A stretch of DNA of 64,000 nucleotides. Origin: Clostridia bacterium. Its GTDB lineage: Bacteria > Bacillota > Clostridia > Christensenellales > Borkfalkiaceae. The notes beneath the pieces are model-generated. The model saw only the letters and a program-made list of their open reading frames with translations. It was not told the origin of the DNA and searched no databases. Of the stretch, positions 1-8,485 are shown piece after piece (the stretch's first letter is position 1; each line of letters begins with the position of its first letter). The stretch lies in NCBI GenBank assembly GCA_017626305.1, contig JAGAIW010000138.1:62001-126000 (forward strand), read 5' to 3'. A program made the position numbers and the translations under genes.

Positions 1-2532
1 GGCAATCGTTTCCGTTTGCTTTTCGATAGCAGAGCGAAGGGACGTATACTCGATTTCCGCGTCGCGAAGGCGCGCGCTCTTTTGCGTGCGTTCTTCCTTG
101 AAATTCTCCCATTGACTGCGCTGCGTTTTCATTTCTTCCTGCGCGGCAAGCTTACGGGAACGGAGCTGTTCTTCGCTAAGCGAAGAATCGGCTTCTTCGG
201 ACTGCAACAAGCGGAGCTTGGTTTCCAAATCCGCCAAAGCGGCGCGATAGGTTTCGATATCCCCCGACGCGTCGGCGATTTGTTGATTGAGCGCCGTTTC
301 ACGTTGCAAAAGCCCCGCGATTTCGGTGGTTGCGCCTTGGTATTTTTCGCGCAAGGTTTCCACCGCTTCTTCCGCTTCTCTTCTCGCTTTTTCGCTTTCG
401 GCAATCGCCGTTTTCAGCTTTTCGATATACTTTTGTTTCTTGGCGATATTTTCCTTACATTCTTGAATTTTACGTTCGTTGGACAAAAGATTGCCCGCCG
501 ATTTCGAGCGGCTACCGCCCGTCATTGAACCGCTGGTGGCGATAATATCGCCGTCAAGCGTAACGATTTTGAACATATTACCGTACTTTTTCGCAATCGT
601 CGTTGCGTTGGCAATATTGTCGCAAACAAGCGTGTTGCCAAGCAGGTTGGATATAACGTTGTAATAATAATCGTCAAATTTTACGAGCTCGGTTGCAAGA
701 CCCATAGCGCCGCGTTCGTCCAACGCCCTGCGGATTTCGCGGGAATCGGGACGGGGACGCATGCTGGTAACGGGCAAAAAGCTTGCCACACCGCCGTTGG
801 TGCGTTTTAAATATTCAATTAAATATTTCGCGTCGTCCGCCGTCGGCGTGACGATATTTTGCATAGCGCCGCCAAACGCCGTTTCGATTGCCGTTTCATA
901 GCGTTGGTCGGTGGATACGACGTCGGCAAGCGCGCCGCGAAGATGTTTGCCGATTTCAGGGTTGGTCTTTGCGATAGAAAGCAAACGGCGTACGGAATCT
1001 TTATAGCCGTCAAAACGGTTTTTCAAACTTACGTACATTTCCAAGTTTTCTCTCAGCGACGCAATTTGACCGTTGGCGTTAAAGAGTTCTTGGTTGAAAT
1101 CGTTTACCGTCATTTGCATTTCACGCGCTTCTTCTTGCTTTTCTTCAAGTTCGCGCATGCCGCCCGAAGTCAAGTCGCGTAATTTCTTCAAGTCCTTATG
1201 TACGGCGGAAAGTTCGTCTTGTAAACGTTCCTTTCTTTCTTCCGTCTTTTTCAAGGTTGCCGTGACTTCCGCAATACGGTCTTTGGTCGCGTCCATACGC
1301 GCCGCCAAATTCCCCAAGCTTTGCTTTAAGTCGGACAGCGTTTCCGCGGTGGCTTCGTCCCCTTCGCGGCTTTCGTCCGACATTTTTTCAAAGAGCGCAA
1401 TCTTCTTGTCCAGCGCAAGTACTGCCGAACGCAAAACTTCCGTTTCCGTTTCCAGCTCGGCTACGCGCTTGGTCGCGTCGGCGTTAGCGCGCGTGGTGGT
1501 AGCGATTTCGTCGTCAATTTCCCCGATACGCGTTTTGCTTGCGTCCAACATTTCCGCCGCCGCCGCGATTTGCGAACGATAAGTACGGATACGTTCTTCA
1601 ACGAGTTTTCTCTCCCCGTCCTTTCTTTCGTTGCCGACGGAAAGCTCGACGCGTTTATCGTTGAGTTCGGTAAGACGCATATCCGCCGCCGCAATCTTTT
1701 CGCGGTTGCTATCGATTTTGCGGTTGATACGTTCGATATTCGTATTCAAGTCGATAATTTTATCGGAGATGAGCGCAACGTCCTTTTTAAACTTCGCCTT
1801 TTCGCCTTCGGCGTTTTCATAGCGGTAAATATACGTATTCGCTTCGTTGCGTTTGAGCGCTTCGGCGTATTCGTTGTATTCCTTCGCCGCTTCCGCCGCT
1901 TTTTTCATTTTCGGCAATCGGCTTTCTACTTCGTCGATACGCTGACGGTAGATGAAAAGGTTCGAGTTGGAGTCTTCTATCTTGCGTTCGATTTCTTCTT
2001 TACGGGATTTGAAAATCATAAGCCCCGTCGCTTCTTCAAAAATCAAACGTCTATCTTCGGGACGGGCGTTCATGATTTGTTCCACCTTGCCCTGTCCGAT
2101 AATAGAATACCCTTCCTTTCCCAAACCGATACCGTGGAATAAGGTCGTCAAATCACGCAAACGGCAGGCTTGTCCGTTGATTAAGTATTTGCTTTCGTAT
2201 TTATCTTCGGATACCTTTTGCAGTCTACGGGTCATTGCCACTTCGTCCGCGTCCACGTCAAAAATACGGTTGCCGTTGTCGAATACAAGCGTTACTTCGC
2301 AAAACGAATGTGCTTTTCTTTCCAACGTACCCCCGAAGATGACGTCCTTCATGTTCGAGCCGCGCAACGATTTCGCGGACTGTTCGCCAAGCACCCAGCG
2401 CACGGCGTCCGCAACGTTACTCTTTCCGCAACCGTTAGGCCCTACGATACAGGTTACCCCTTCTTCAAAGCGGATAACCGTTTTGTCGGCAAACGATTTG
2501 AAACCGACGAGTTGTATTTCTTTTAAATCCAA
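1..2532 (-). CDS. smc: Chromosome partition protein SMC (C-terminal part outside window)
   Basis: SMC ATPase that compacts and segregates chromosomes with ScpA/ScpB. About 844 residues are present. The N-terminus reads MDLKEIQLVGFKSFADKT, followed by the Walker A motif GPNGCGKSN. After it come a long coiled coil, the globular hinge (about residues 520-665, with SFLPVTSMRPRP and GDIIATSGSMTGG) and part of the returning coil. The ATPase signature and Walker B half lies beyond base 1. The start is a TTG at 2532, chosen because the SMC N-terminus begins exactly there and AAAGGAG lies about 8 bases upstream. It sits 19 bases after rnc, in the common plsX–rnc–smc order, so it is probably co-transcribed. 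Identity is certain; only the TTG start is inferred. Confidence 0.97.
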   Translation of the reverse strand, partial: MDLKEIQLVGFKSFADKTVIRFEEGVTCIVGPNGCGKSNVADAVRWVLGEQSAKSLRGSNMKDVIFGGTLERKAHSFCEVTLVFDNGNRIFDVDADEVAMTRRLQKVSEDKYESKYLINGQACRLRDLTTLFHGIGLGKEGYSIIGQGKVEQIMNARPEDRRLIFEEATGLMIFKSRKEEIERKIEDSNSNLFIYRQRIDEVESRLPKMKKAAEAAKEYNEYAEALKRNEANTYIYRYENAEGEKAKFKKDVALISDKIIDLNTNIERINRKIDSNREKIAAADMRLTELNDKRVELSVGNERKDGERKLVEERIRTYRSQIAAAAEMLDASKTRIGEIDDEIATTTRANADATKRVAELETETEVLRSAVLALDKKIALFEKMSDESREGDEATAETLSDLKQSLGNLAARMDATKDRIAEVTATLKKTEERKERLQDELSAVHKDLKKLRDLTSGGMRELEEKQEEAREMQMTVNDFNQELFNANGQIASLRENLEMYVSLKNRFDGYKDSVRRLLSIAKTNPEIGKHLRGALADVVSTDQRYETAIETAFGGAMQNIVTPTADDAKYLIEYLKRTNGGVASFLPVTSMRPRPDSREIRRALDERGAMGLATELVKFDDYYYNVISNLLGNTLVCDNIANATTIAKKYGNMFKIVTLDGDIIATSGSMTGGSRSKSAGNLLSNERKIQECKENIAKKQKYIEKLKTAIAESEKARREAEEAVETLREKYQGATTEIAGLLQRETALNQQIADASGDIETYRAALADLETKLRLLQSEEADSSLSEEQLRSRKLAAQEEMKTQRSQWENFKEERTQKSARLRDAEIEYTSLRSAIEKQTETIA

Positions 2533-2551
2533 ATTCGTACTCCTTTGGTTA

Positions 2552-3205
2552 TTATTTTTTCTGTTTAAGCTCCCATAAAAGCCGCGCCGCCGCTATGGCT
2601 TGCGCTTCTTTTTGCGTTTTGCCTTCCCCCTTGGCACTTTCACCTAAGGCGTATACCGTGGTGTAAAATACGGGCGCGTGGTCTTTCCCCGTCTTTTCCG
2701 TACGGTAAACGGGTTCTTTTTCTCCCCGTTTTTCTAAAAATTCCTTTAATTCCCCTTTGGGATTGTCCATCGACTTACCTGCCGTCAAATTGCCGTGTTC
2801 AAGAATAAACTTCTTCGCCGCGTCCATGCCCCCGTCGAGATAAATCGCCGCGACAATCGCCTCGAATAAACTGGACTTGGGCTTGCCCTGTAAGTTATAC
2901 TCCGACCCTTCGTAAAGAAGATATTGCCAAACGTCCAAGCCGTCCACCGCCGAATCGAGCGCGTTTTGACAAACGAGCTTTTGGCGTTCGGACGTCATTT
3001 TTCCCGCCGTAGCGTTATCCCGTCTATCGTACTGCCAGACGGTAACGACGAGCTGTAACACCGCGTCGCCTAAATATTCCAACCTATCGTTATGCTTGAC
3101 GTTATGTCGGTTGGAATAGGTCACGTGGGTGAACGCTTCTTTGAGCAGAGCTTTATCCTTGAAGGTATATCCAAGCTTTTTTTCGATTTCCAAAATGGGC
3201 AACAT
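2552..3205 (-). CDS. rnc: Ribonuclease III
   Basis: Double-strand-specific endoribonuclease that processes rRNA precursors and structured mRNAs. The 217 residues match the usual length. The RNase III signature NDRLEYLGDAVLQLVV is near residues 41-56, with the second acidic catalytic cluster around FEAIVAAIYLDGG (about 114-126). A C-terminal double-stranded-RNA-binding domain covers roughly residues 150-217 and ends in a Lys-rich tail. The ATG overlaps the plsX stop by one base (TAATG), so translation is probably coupled. smc follows 19 bases later. The acyl carrier protein gene that often sits between plsX and rnc in Firmicutes is absent here. Confidence 0.97.
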   Translation of the reverse strand: MLPILEIEKKLGYTFKDKALLKEAFTHVTYSNRHNVKHNDRLEYLGDAVLQLVVTVWQYDRRDNATAGKMTSERQKLVCQNALDSAVDGLDVWQYLLYEGSEYNLQGKPKSSLFEAIVAAIYLDGGMDAAKKFILEHGNLTAGKSMDNPKGELKEFLEKRGEKEPVYRTEKTGKDHAPVFYTTVYALGESAKGEGKTQKEAQAIAAARLLWELKQKK

Positions 3206-4248
3206 TAAGCGTTTTCCCCTGCCGCGGGCGTTGCCGCTTGGTCAAGATTGCATTGATCGATCATGGCTTTCATTTTGCCTACCATATCCCCGCGGACAGC
3301 GTTTGCCGCCTGCTGAATACATACGGAAAAGCCGCGCTGTTTAGAGTTACCGTGACCCTTCACTACCGTTTTGGAAAGCCCTAAAAATACCGCGCCGCCG
3401 CAGCCTTCGTAGTCCAAGCCCTTGCGGATATTTTTAATAACGCCGCCTGAAATGAGCGCGCAAATTTTCGTCCAAAGCGTGCGCTTATATTCCCGTTTGA
3501 GGATGTCGGAAACGGCTTTACCACAACCTTCTACCGCTTTCATGGCGATATTGCCCGTAAATCCGTCGGACACCATTACGTCGACGTCGCCGTACATTAA
3601 ATCGCGGCCTTCGCGATTGCCTACGTAGTTGATACCTGCCGTTTCTTTGAGCATAGCGTTGGCTTCTTGGTGCAGCAAAAGCCCCTTATGGTCTTCCGTG
3701 CCGTTGTTCAAAAGCCCGACGCGCGGTTCTTTTTGCCCAAACGCCGATTGCGCGTAAGCGGTTGCCATAATGGCAAAGTGTACTAAATTGATAGGCTTAC
3801 ATTCCAAATTCGCGCCGCAATCGCAAAGCAACGTAATACCGCCGTGACTGTTGGGAATAGCAGGGCAAAGCGCAGGACGGGAAACGCCCTTTAATCTACC
3901 CAAAATGAGTACGCCTGCGGTGAGCACCGCTCCCGTCGAACCGGACGATACCAAGCCGTCGACTTTGCCTTCTTTGAGCAAGCGGAAGGCTACGACAAGG
4001 GAAGAATCTTTTTTCGTTTTCACCGCTTTGGTGGGAACTTCTTCCATGCCGATCGTTTCCGTCGTATGGACGATTTCCACACGCGCTTTATCGTATGTAT
4101 AGGTAGCAAGTTCCGCTTCGATTTGCGGTTTGTCCCCTACGAGAATAAGCGATAAATCTTTGTCTTTTTCAAGCGCAACCACCGCGCCTGCAATTTGTTG
4201 TTTGGGCGCATAATCGCCACCCATAACGTCTACTACGATTTTTACCAT
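3205..4248 (-). CDS. plsX: Phosphate acyltransferase PlsX
   Basis: Peripheral membrane enzyme that converts acyl-ACP and phosphate into acyl-phosphate, the first step of phosphatidic acid synthesis in most Gram-positive bacteria. The 347 residues start VKIVVDVMGGDYAP, the typical PlsX N-terminus. The conserved stretches SGSTGAVLTAG, GVSRPAL and SDGFTGNIAMKAVEG are visible. AAGGAG sits 8 bases before the ATG. It heads plsX–rnc–smc. The 330 bases upstream hold repeats and no clear promoter that I could find. Fatty acid genes that usually accompany plsX are not next to it. Confidence 0.96.
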   Translation of the reverse strand: MVKIVVDVMGGDYAPKQQIAGAVVALEKDKDLSLILVGDKPQIEAELATYTYDKARVEIVHTTETIGMEEVPTKAVKTKKDSSLVVAFRLLKEGKVDGLVSSGSTGAVLTAGVLILGRLKGVSRPALCPAIPNSHGGITLLCDCGANLECKPINLVHFAIMATAYAQSAFGQKEPRVGLLNNGTEDHKGLLLHQEANAMLKETAGINYVGNREGRDLMYGDVDVMVSDGFTGNIAMKAVEGCGKAVSDILKREYKRTLWTKICALISGGVIKNIRKGLDYEGCGGAVFLGLSKTVVKGHGNSKQRGFSVCIQQAANAVRGDMVGKMKAMIDQCNLDQAATPAAGENA

Positions 4249-4304
4249 GGTTGTTTCTCCTTATTGAAAAAGTGAATCGGTGTGGTATGGATTATTTTCC
4301 CTAA

Positions 4305-4431
4305 CGTCATACTGAGCATTGGCGAAGTATCCCTTCACACGAAGTCCGTAATCTCTTCCATGGGATTCTTCCCTTCGGTCAGAATGACGGGTTAGTGAGA
4401 GTTGGGATTCTTCACTTTGTTCAGAATGACG
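4305..4431. repeat. Mosaic inverted repeat, copy R1
   Basis: The left arm begins CGTCATACTGAGC and ends GAAGTATCCC. The right arm runs GGGATTCTTC to CAGAATGACG and is an imperfect reverse complement of the left arm. The centre contains CGAAGTCCGTAATCTCTTCCAT, here split by the arms. A second right arm follows at 4404-4431. The same modules recur near 19376, 29495, 48061 and 51407. This is a miniature inverted-repeat or REP-like element with no coding capacity. Confidence 0.8.
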
Positions 4432-4439
4432 GGTTGGGA

Positions 4440-4506
4440 CGGATTACATGCCATCTTGCGATGGATTACATACCGCTAACGCGGATTACATGCCGTGATT
4501 ACGGAT
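4440..4506. repeat. Row of three small hairpins with shared linkers
   Basis: Three hairpins in a row: CCATC-TTGC-GATGG (4451-4464), CCGC-TAAC-GCGG (4473-4484) and CCGT-GATT-ACGG (4493-4504). They are joined by nearly identical linkers GATTACATR. The stems differ but each pairs perfectly, so pairing rather than sequence is conserved. Period is 20-22 bases. Confidence 0.7.
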
Positions 4507-4578
4507 TGAATAATGACAGTACGTGACCAAGAACAAACGCAAACTCGACGCAGTATTGCGAAGTATTTCAACCGTTTT

Positions 4579-5970
4579 TTAGTATTTGCAGTCGCCAAAC
4601 GTACGGGGATAGGGCAGCACGTCACGAATATTCGAGATGCCCGTAAGGTACATAACCATACGTTCAAAGCCCAAGCCAAAGCCGCTGTGGGTCGTACCGC
4701 CAAAACGGCGCAAATCCAAATACCACCAGTAATCTTCGGGGTTCATACCCAGTTCTTTGATACGCGCCACGAGCTTATCGTAGTCGTCTTCTCTTTGCGA
4801 ACCGCCCACGAGCTCGCCGATACCGGGAACGAGCAAATCCGCTGCGGCAACCGTTTTGCCGTCGTCGTTTTGTTTCATGTAGAACGCCTTAATTTCCTTG
4901 GGGTAATCGGTAAGGAATACGGGTTTTTGGAAAATCGTTTCCGTCAAGAAACGTTCGTGCTCGCTTTGCAAATCCTTGCCCCAGAAAATATTTTTATCGT
5001 CGAATTTATCGGCGTTTTGTTTGAGAATTTCAATCGCCTCGGTGTACGTCAAACGCACGAACGCGTTTTCGGAAACGTTCTTCAAGCGTTCTAAAAGTCC
5101 CTTGTCGACAAACTGATTTAAGAAGTTGAGTTCGTCTTTACACGTATTGGAAACGTAATCGATAACGTATTTCACCATAGCTTCGGCTACGTCCATGTCC
5201 CCTTGTAAATCACAAAAAGCCATTTCGGGTTCAATCATCCAAAATTCCGCAGCGTGGCGCGCCGTGTTGGAGTGCTCCGCACGGAAGGTAGGTCCAAACG
5301 TATATACGTTGCCAAACGCCATAGCGTACGTTTCGGCGTTGAGCTGACCGGAAACGGTGAGCGCCGCTCTCTTGCCGAAGAAGTCGTTTTTGTAATCGAC
5401 CGGTTCTTTCTTGTTCAAGTTTTCCATATCCATGGTGGTGACTTGGAACATTGCCCCTGCGCCTTCGCAGTCGCTACCCGTAATGATGGGGGTATGCACG
5501 TAAACAAATCCCCTGTCGTTGAAGAATTTATGAATGGCGATTGCCGCTTCGCTGCGAATACGGAACGCCGCGCCGAATAAGTTGGTGCGGGGACGAAGAT
5601 AGGCAATCTCACGCAAAAATTCTACCGAATGGCGTTTCTTTTGTAAGGGATAATCGGGCGTGGACGCGCCTTCAATACGAATGGCTTTCGCCTTAATTTC
5701 GTACGGTTGTTTGTTTTCGGGAGTGAGCTCTACCACGCCTTCCACGACGATAGACATACCCACGTTACCGTGCGCAATTTCGTCGTAGTTAGCAAGATTT
5801 GCCCGCTCGAAAACGATTTGCGTGCATTTAAAGCAACTGCCGTCGTTGAGTTCGATAAACCCAAACGCCTTAGAATCGCGAATCGTCCTTGCCCAGCCCG
5901 CAACGGTGACCGTCTTTCCACCGTATGCCGACATGTTTTCGTTGAGTGTTTTAAGCTGTAATCTTTCCAT
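4579..5970 (-). CDS. asnS: Asparaginyl-tRNA synthetase
   Basis: Class II aminoacyl-tRNA synthetase that charges tRNA-Asn. The 463 residues match the family length. An N-terminal OB-fold anticodon-binding domain ([14 protein letters not shown], about 19-32) precedes the class II catalytic domain. Motif 2 ([14 protein letters not shown]) and motif 3 ([11 protein letters not shown]) are clear, and the end is PRTFGDCKY. The ATG at 5970 was chosen over an in-frame start at 6012 because it gives the normal length and has AAAGGCAGG in front. A sigma-A promoter lies about 75 bases upstream. It is probably a single-gene unit. Confidence 0.97.
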   Translation of the reverse strand: MERLQLKTLNENMSAYGGKTVTVAGWARTIRDSKAFGFIELNDGSCFKCTQIVFERANLANYDEIAHGNVGMSIVVEGVVELTPENKQPYEIKAKAIRIEGASTPDYPLQKKRHSVEFLREIAYLRPRTNLFGAAFRIRSEAAIAIHKFFNDRGFVYVHTPIITGSDCEGAGAMFQVTTMDMENLNKKEPVDYKNDFFGKRAALTVSGQLNAETYAMAFGNVYTFGPTFRAEHSNTARHAAEFWMIEPEMAFCDLQGDMDVAEAMVKYVIDYVSNTCKDELNFLNQFVDKGLLERLKNVSENAFVRLTYTEAIEILKQNADKFDDKNIFWGKDLQSEHERFLTETIFQKPVFLTDYPKEIKAFYMKQNDDGKTVAAADLLVPGIGELVGGSQREDDYDKLVARIKELGMNPEDYWWYLDLRRFGGTTHSGFGLGFERMVMYLTGISNIRDVLPYPRTFGDCKY

Positions 5971-6045
5971 ATCAAACCTGCCTTTGCGCCAAGGAAAAAC
6001 CGCTTGTTTCACGCAAAGCTGCTTTTCCCGATTTTATACGGTTTT

Positions 6046-6074
6046 ATTATAACATTTTTCGTAGAAAAAAACAA
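6046..6074 (-). promoter_or_regulatory. Sigma-A promoter for asnS
   Basis: On the minus strand, -35 TTGTTT (6074-6069) and -10 TATAAT (6051-6046) are 17 bases apart. Predicted transcription starts near 6039, giving an untranslated leader of about 70 bases. I see no T-box elements in that leader. Confidence 0.75.
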
Positions 6075-6088
6075 GCGTTCAAGCACAT

Positions 6089-6871
6089 TTAATCGGGCGG
6101 ATTTTCGATTTTTTTGACGACGACCGCCTGTATAGGCAGATATTCGTCCGTACGCAGCAGCTTTCGGCTGATCAAACGCTCCCCTTTGTAGCGTTCAAGA
6201 TACGCTTGGCTTTTGAGCCCGTTTTTGGGCGCGCGGAGTATTTCTTCCTTTTCTCCTTCCTTAACGACGGGGGGCGGCGGCGCAATTTCCGCAAGCGCTT
6301 GGGAAACGATTTCCAGCCTATCCACCTTGATTTCCCCGTAAAAACATACGCGGATATAGCCGTCGCCCACTTGGGCGCGAAGACGAACGGGCGAGTCGTG
6401 GGTATTAAAAAGACACAAATCGCTCTGCGACGAAACCATGGCGTCGCGCGAAGGCGGTACGTATCCCACCCGAAGGGAATGGGCGTGGAATTCGGTGATT
6501 TCCAGTCCTGCCTTGATAGCGGCGTTATACAGCGTCGTGCTCACCTGACAAACGCCGCCGCCTACCCCCAAAACGTACTCTCCCCCGACGATAATTTTCG
6601 CTTGACGAAAGCCCGCGTCCGCCGTTCGGCGTCCGACGGTGCGGTTAAAGGAGAATTCTCCGTACGGTTGAATGGTTACGCCGTCGATAAGCTCGGCTGC
6701 GATCGCTATGTTTTCACAGCGGTTTTTATCTTCCGTTTGGTAATAGGTGGTGTAGGAAGAAATCCGCGGCCATTCAGGGGCTTGCGCCCTAGCGGATATG
6801 CCGTTTGGATAGAAAAAAACGACGAGCGAAAGAACCGTCGAACAAATAAAAATAAGCAAGCGTTTTAACAT
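6089..6871 (-). CDS. VanW-family protein with signal peptide
   Basis: A 260-residue exported protein. The N-terminus MLKRLLIFICSTVLSLVVFF is a signal peptide or membrane anchor (about 1-28). The rest is the VanW domain: FSFNRTVGRRTADAGF, then GGGVCQVSTTLYNAAIKAG with its conserved Cys, then HSLRVGYVPPSRDAMV. VanW proteins occur across Firmicutes and are named after a gene in some vancomycin-resistance clusters. Their biochemical role is unsettled, and this copy is no evidence of resistance because no van genes are near. The ATG at 6871 has AAGGAAC in front; a longer in-frame reading to 7009 runs into the upstream repeat and is rejected. Confidence 0.9.
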   Translation of the reverse strand: MLKRLLIFICSTVLSLVVFFYPNGISARAQAPEWPRISSYTTYYQTEDKNRCENIAIAAELIDGVTIQPYGEFSFNRTVGRRTADAGFRQAKIIVGGEYVLGVGGGVCQVSTTLYNAAIKAGLEITEFHAHSLRVGYVPPSRDAMVSSQSDLCLFNTHDSPVRLRAQVGDGYIRVCFYGEIKVDRLEIVSQALAEIAPPPPVVKEGEKEEILRAPKNGLKSQAYLERYKGERLISRKLLRTDEYLPIQAVVVKKIENPPD

Positions 6872-7267
6872 GGTACGTTCCTTTTTTATGTACGGTAAAC
6901 GCATACATGGGTGGTTGTTTTTAGTATGCGTAACTCCAAAAAAAGTATACGCCCCGTTAGTGGCGTAGCGATAAATCGCTACGCCACAACTATATTTGCC
7001 TAACGGCAAGTGATATGCCTATCGGCGTGATATTTTGCTAACGCAAAGTGATATTTGCACTTGCGTGAAAGTTATGGCAAATATAATATCACTTTGACCA
7101 CAGGTCAAAATATAACGCAAGAGTTATCTTGCATATCACTTTTAGCCATGCTAAAAATATAACTACTTTATCGTGGATAAGAAAAGGCCACTACATTTCG
7201 CTTTTTGCGAAGTATAGTGGACTACACTTTTATCATATATCGATTGCAAGCTACGGGAGCGTAGGTG
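6872..7267. other. Gene-free gap filled by the multi-hairpin repeat
   Basis: No gene is supported. Most of the gap (6960-7235) is copy 1 of the multi-hairpin repeat described separately. The remaining 88 bases before it hold the VanW ribosome binding site and presumably its promoter, which I could not assign with confidence. Confidence 0.7.
6960..7235. repeat. Multi-hairpin dispersed repeat, copy 1
   Basis: A 276-bp element made of about ten consecutive hairpins. The first has 13-base arms GTGGCGTAGCGAT/ATCGCTACGCCAC (6960-6987). Then come TTGCC-TAAC-GGCAA, GCC-TATC-GGC, TTTTGC-TAAC-GCAAA, TTTGACC-ACA-GGTCAAA, GCAAG/CTTGC and TTTTAGC-CAT-GCTAAAA. The last is CCACTA...TTCGC/GCGAA...TAGTGG. 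Linkers are variants of GTGATAT and ATATAAC. A second copy in the same orientation lies at 11757-12040. It has no coding potential. Confidence 0.85.
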
Positions 7268-8353
7268 TTATTCTTTGATTTTTCCTTTTTCTATGCGGAT
7301 TTTATTACATTCCGCGCCGTAGAGCACCCGTTCGGCGTGCGTACAGGTAAGCAGCGTTTGCATATCACGGACAAGGCGGAGCAGTTTTTTCCTGCGGGGC
7401 AGGTCCAACTCACTCATGACGTCGTCCAAAATGAGCACGGGCGGTTCGCCCGATAATTCTTTAAAAATTTCCACTTCGGCAAGTTTCATAGACAACGCCG
7501 CCGTACGCGTTTGACCTTGCGACGCATACGCCTTGGCTTCTACGCCGCCGACGTACACGGCGAGATCGTCGCGGTGCGGACCTACCGTCGTAAAGCCTAA
7601 GCGAATATCCTTTTCATACGCGCCCGCCAACCGTTTTTGTAAACGCCGCGCGATTTCTTCTTCATCCCCTTCGTACGTTTTATCGGGGGAGATTTCCAGC
7701 GTTTCGGCGTTGTCGGTGAGATAGGCGTGCATTTCCTTGGCGTACGGCGCAAGCTTGGCGATAAATTCCGCGCGTTTTTTTACGACGGTTGCCGCATAGC
7801 GGCAAAGCTGCTCGTCCCAGACGGGCAAAGTGTCAAGCACCAAGGAAAAATCGGGGTTTTTTAGCAGCGCGTTGCGCTGGTCGAGTATCTTATTATACCG
7901 CAAAAGCGCGGTGTAATAGGTAGGCGACGTTTGGGAAATAGAAACGTTCATAAACCGCCGACGCTCGTCAGGGCCGTCTTGGATTAAACGCAGCTCCCCA
8001 GGGGAGAAAAACACGCTGTTGATATGCCCCATTAAATCTGCGTTTTTGGCGATTTTACTACCGTTGACGCGCAGCTCGCGCTTGTTTTCAAAAATATTCG
8101 CTTCGACGGTTACGTTACCGTAACGATTTTCCGCTTCCGCGCGAATATAGGCGTGTTCTTCCCCCATTTTGATAAGCTGTTTATCGTGACGGATACGGAG
8201 TGACGCGCCCGTACAAAGGTAAAATACCGCTTCCGCGCAGTTGGTTTTGCCCTGCGCGTTTTTGCCGAACAAAACGTTTAAACCGTCGGAAAAAGTAAAC
8301 GTTTCCCCTTCGTAATTTCTAAAATTTTCAAGGAATAATTTTTTTATTTTCAT
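7268..8353 (-). CDS. recF: DNA replication and repair protein RecF
   Basis: RecF is an SMC-like ATPase that helps load RecA at single-strand gaps through RecOR. The 361 residues are the usual length. The start KIKKLFLENFRNYEG is a standard RecF N-terminus; Walker A is GKNAQGKT (about residues 32-39), and the ABC signature and Walker B ILDDVMSELD lie near the C-terminus. ATG 8353 is chosen because the longer in-frame reading to 8437 would begin upstream of the predicted promoter. The Shine-Dalgarno is weak. recF is divergent from dnaA here, whereas dnaA–dnaN–recF in one direction is the usual Firmicutes order; dnaN is absent. Confidence 0.96.
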   Translation of the reverse strand: MKIKKLFLENFRNYEGETFTFSDGLNVLFGKNAQGKTNCAEAVFYLCTGASLRIRHDKQLIKMGEEHAYIRAEAENRYGNVTVEANIFENKRELRVNGSKIAKNADLMGHINSVFFSPGELRLIQDGPDERRRFMNVSISQTSPTYYTALLRYNKILDQRNALLKNPDFSLVLDTLPVWDEQLCRYAATVVKKRAEFIAKLAPYAKEMHAYLTDNAETLEISPDKTYEGDEEEIARRLQKRLAGAYEKDIRLGFTTVGPHRDDLAVYVGGVEAKAYASQGQTRTAALSMKLAEVEIFKELSGEPPVLILDDVMSELDLPRRKKLLRLVRDMQTLLTCTHAERVLYGAECNKIRIEKGKIKE

Positions 8354-8408
8354 AAATATCGCAAAGACCGCCCAAAATTGCTTTCTTTTCGCGGCGTTTT
8401 GTATTATA

Positions 8409-8437
8409 ATTATATCAAATAATTTTAGAAATTTCAA
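8409..8437 (-). promoter_or_regulatory. Sigma-A promoter for recF
   Basis: Minus-strand -35 TTGAAA (8437-8432) and -10 TATAAT (8414-8409), spacer 17. The -10 overlaps a plus-strand TATAAT (8405-8410) that may serve dnaA, so the divergent promoters may compete. Confidence 0.7.
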
Positions 8438-8485
8438 GTTATAGTGCGTAGAAAAGAAAAATAATTACAAGTAGGGGATAAAGTT

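Larger units (their letters stand above)
4249..4578. other. Gene-free gap with inverted repeats and mini-hairpins
   Basis: No coding sequence is supported here. The gap holds one copy of the mosaic inverted repeat family (4305-4389), an extra right arm (4404-4431) and a row of three small hairpins (4451-4504). No obvious terminator follows asnS and no clean sigma-A promoter precedes plsX. Confidence 0.7.

Noticed and set aside
5971-6045. T-box riboswitch before asnS
   Set aside because: The leader is only about 70 bases, too short for a T-box, and I see no T-box consensus or terminator.
6089-6871. Vancomycin-resistance gene
   Set aside because: VanW-domain proteins are common in Clostridia; no vanA/B, vanH, vanX or VanRS-like genes are nearby.
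6872-7009. N-terminal extension of the VanW protein
   Set aside because: It runs into the multi-hairpin repeat; ATG 6871 has its own ribosome binding site and a signal peptide.
8354-8485. Standard oriC between recF and dnaA
   Set aside because: I found overlapping promoters but no group of TTATCCACA-like boxes in these 132 bases.
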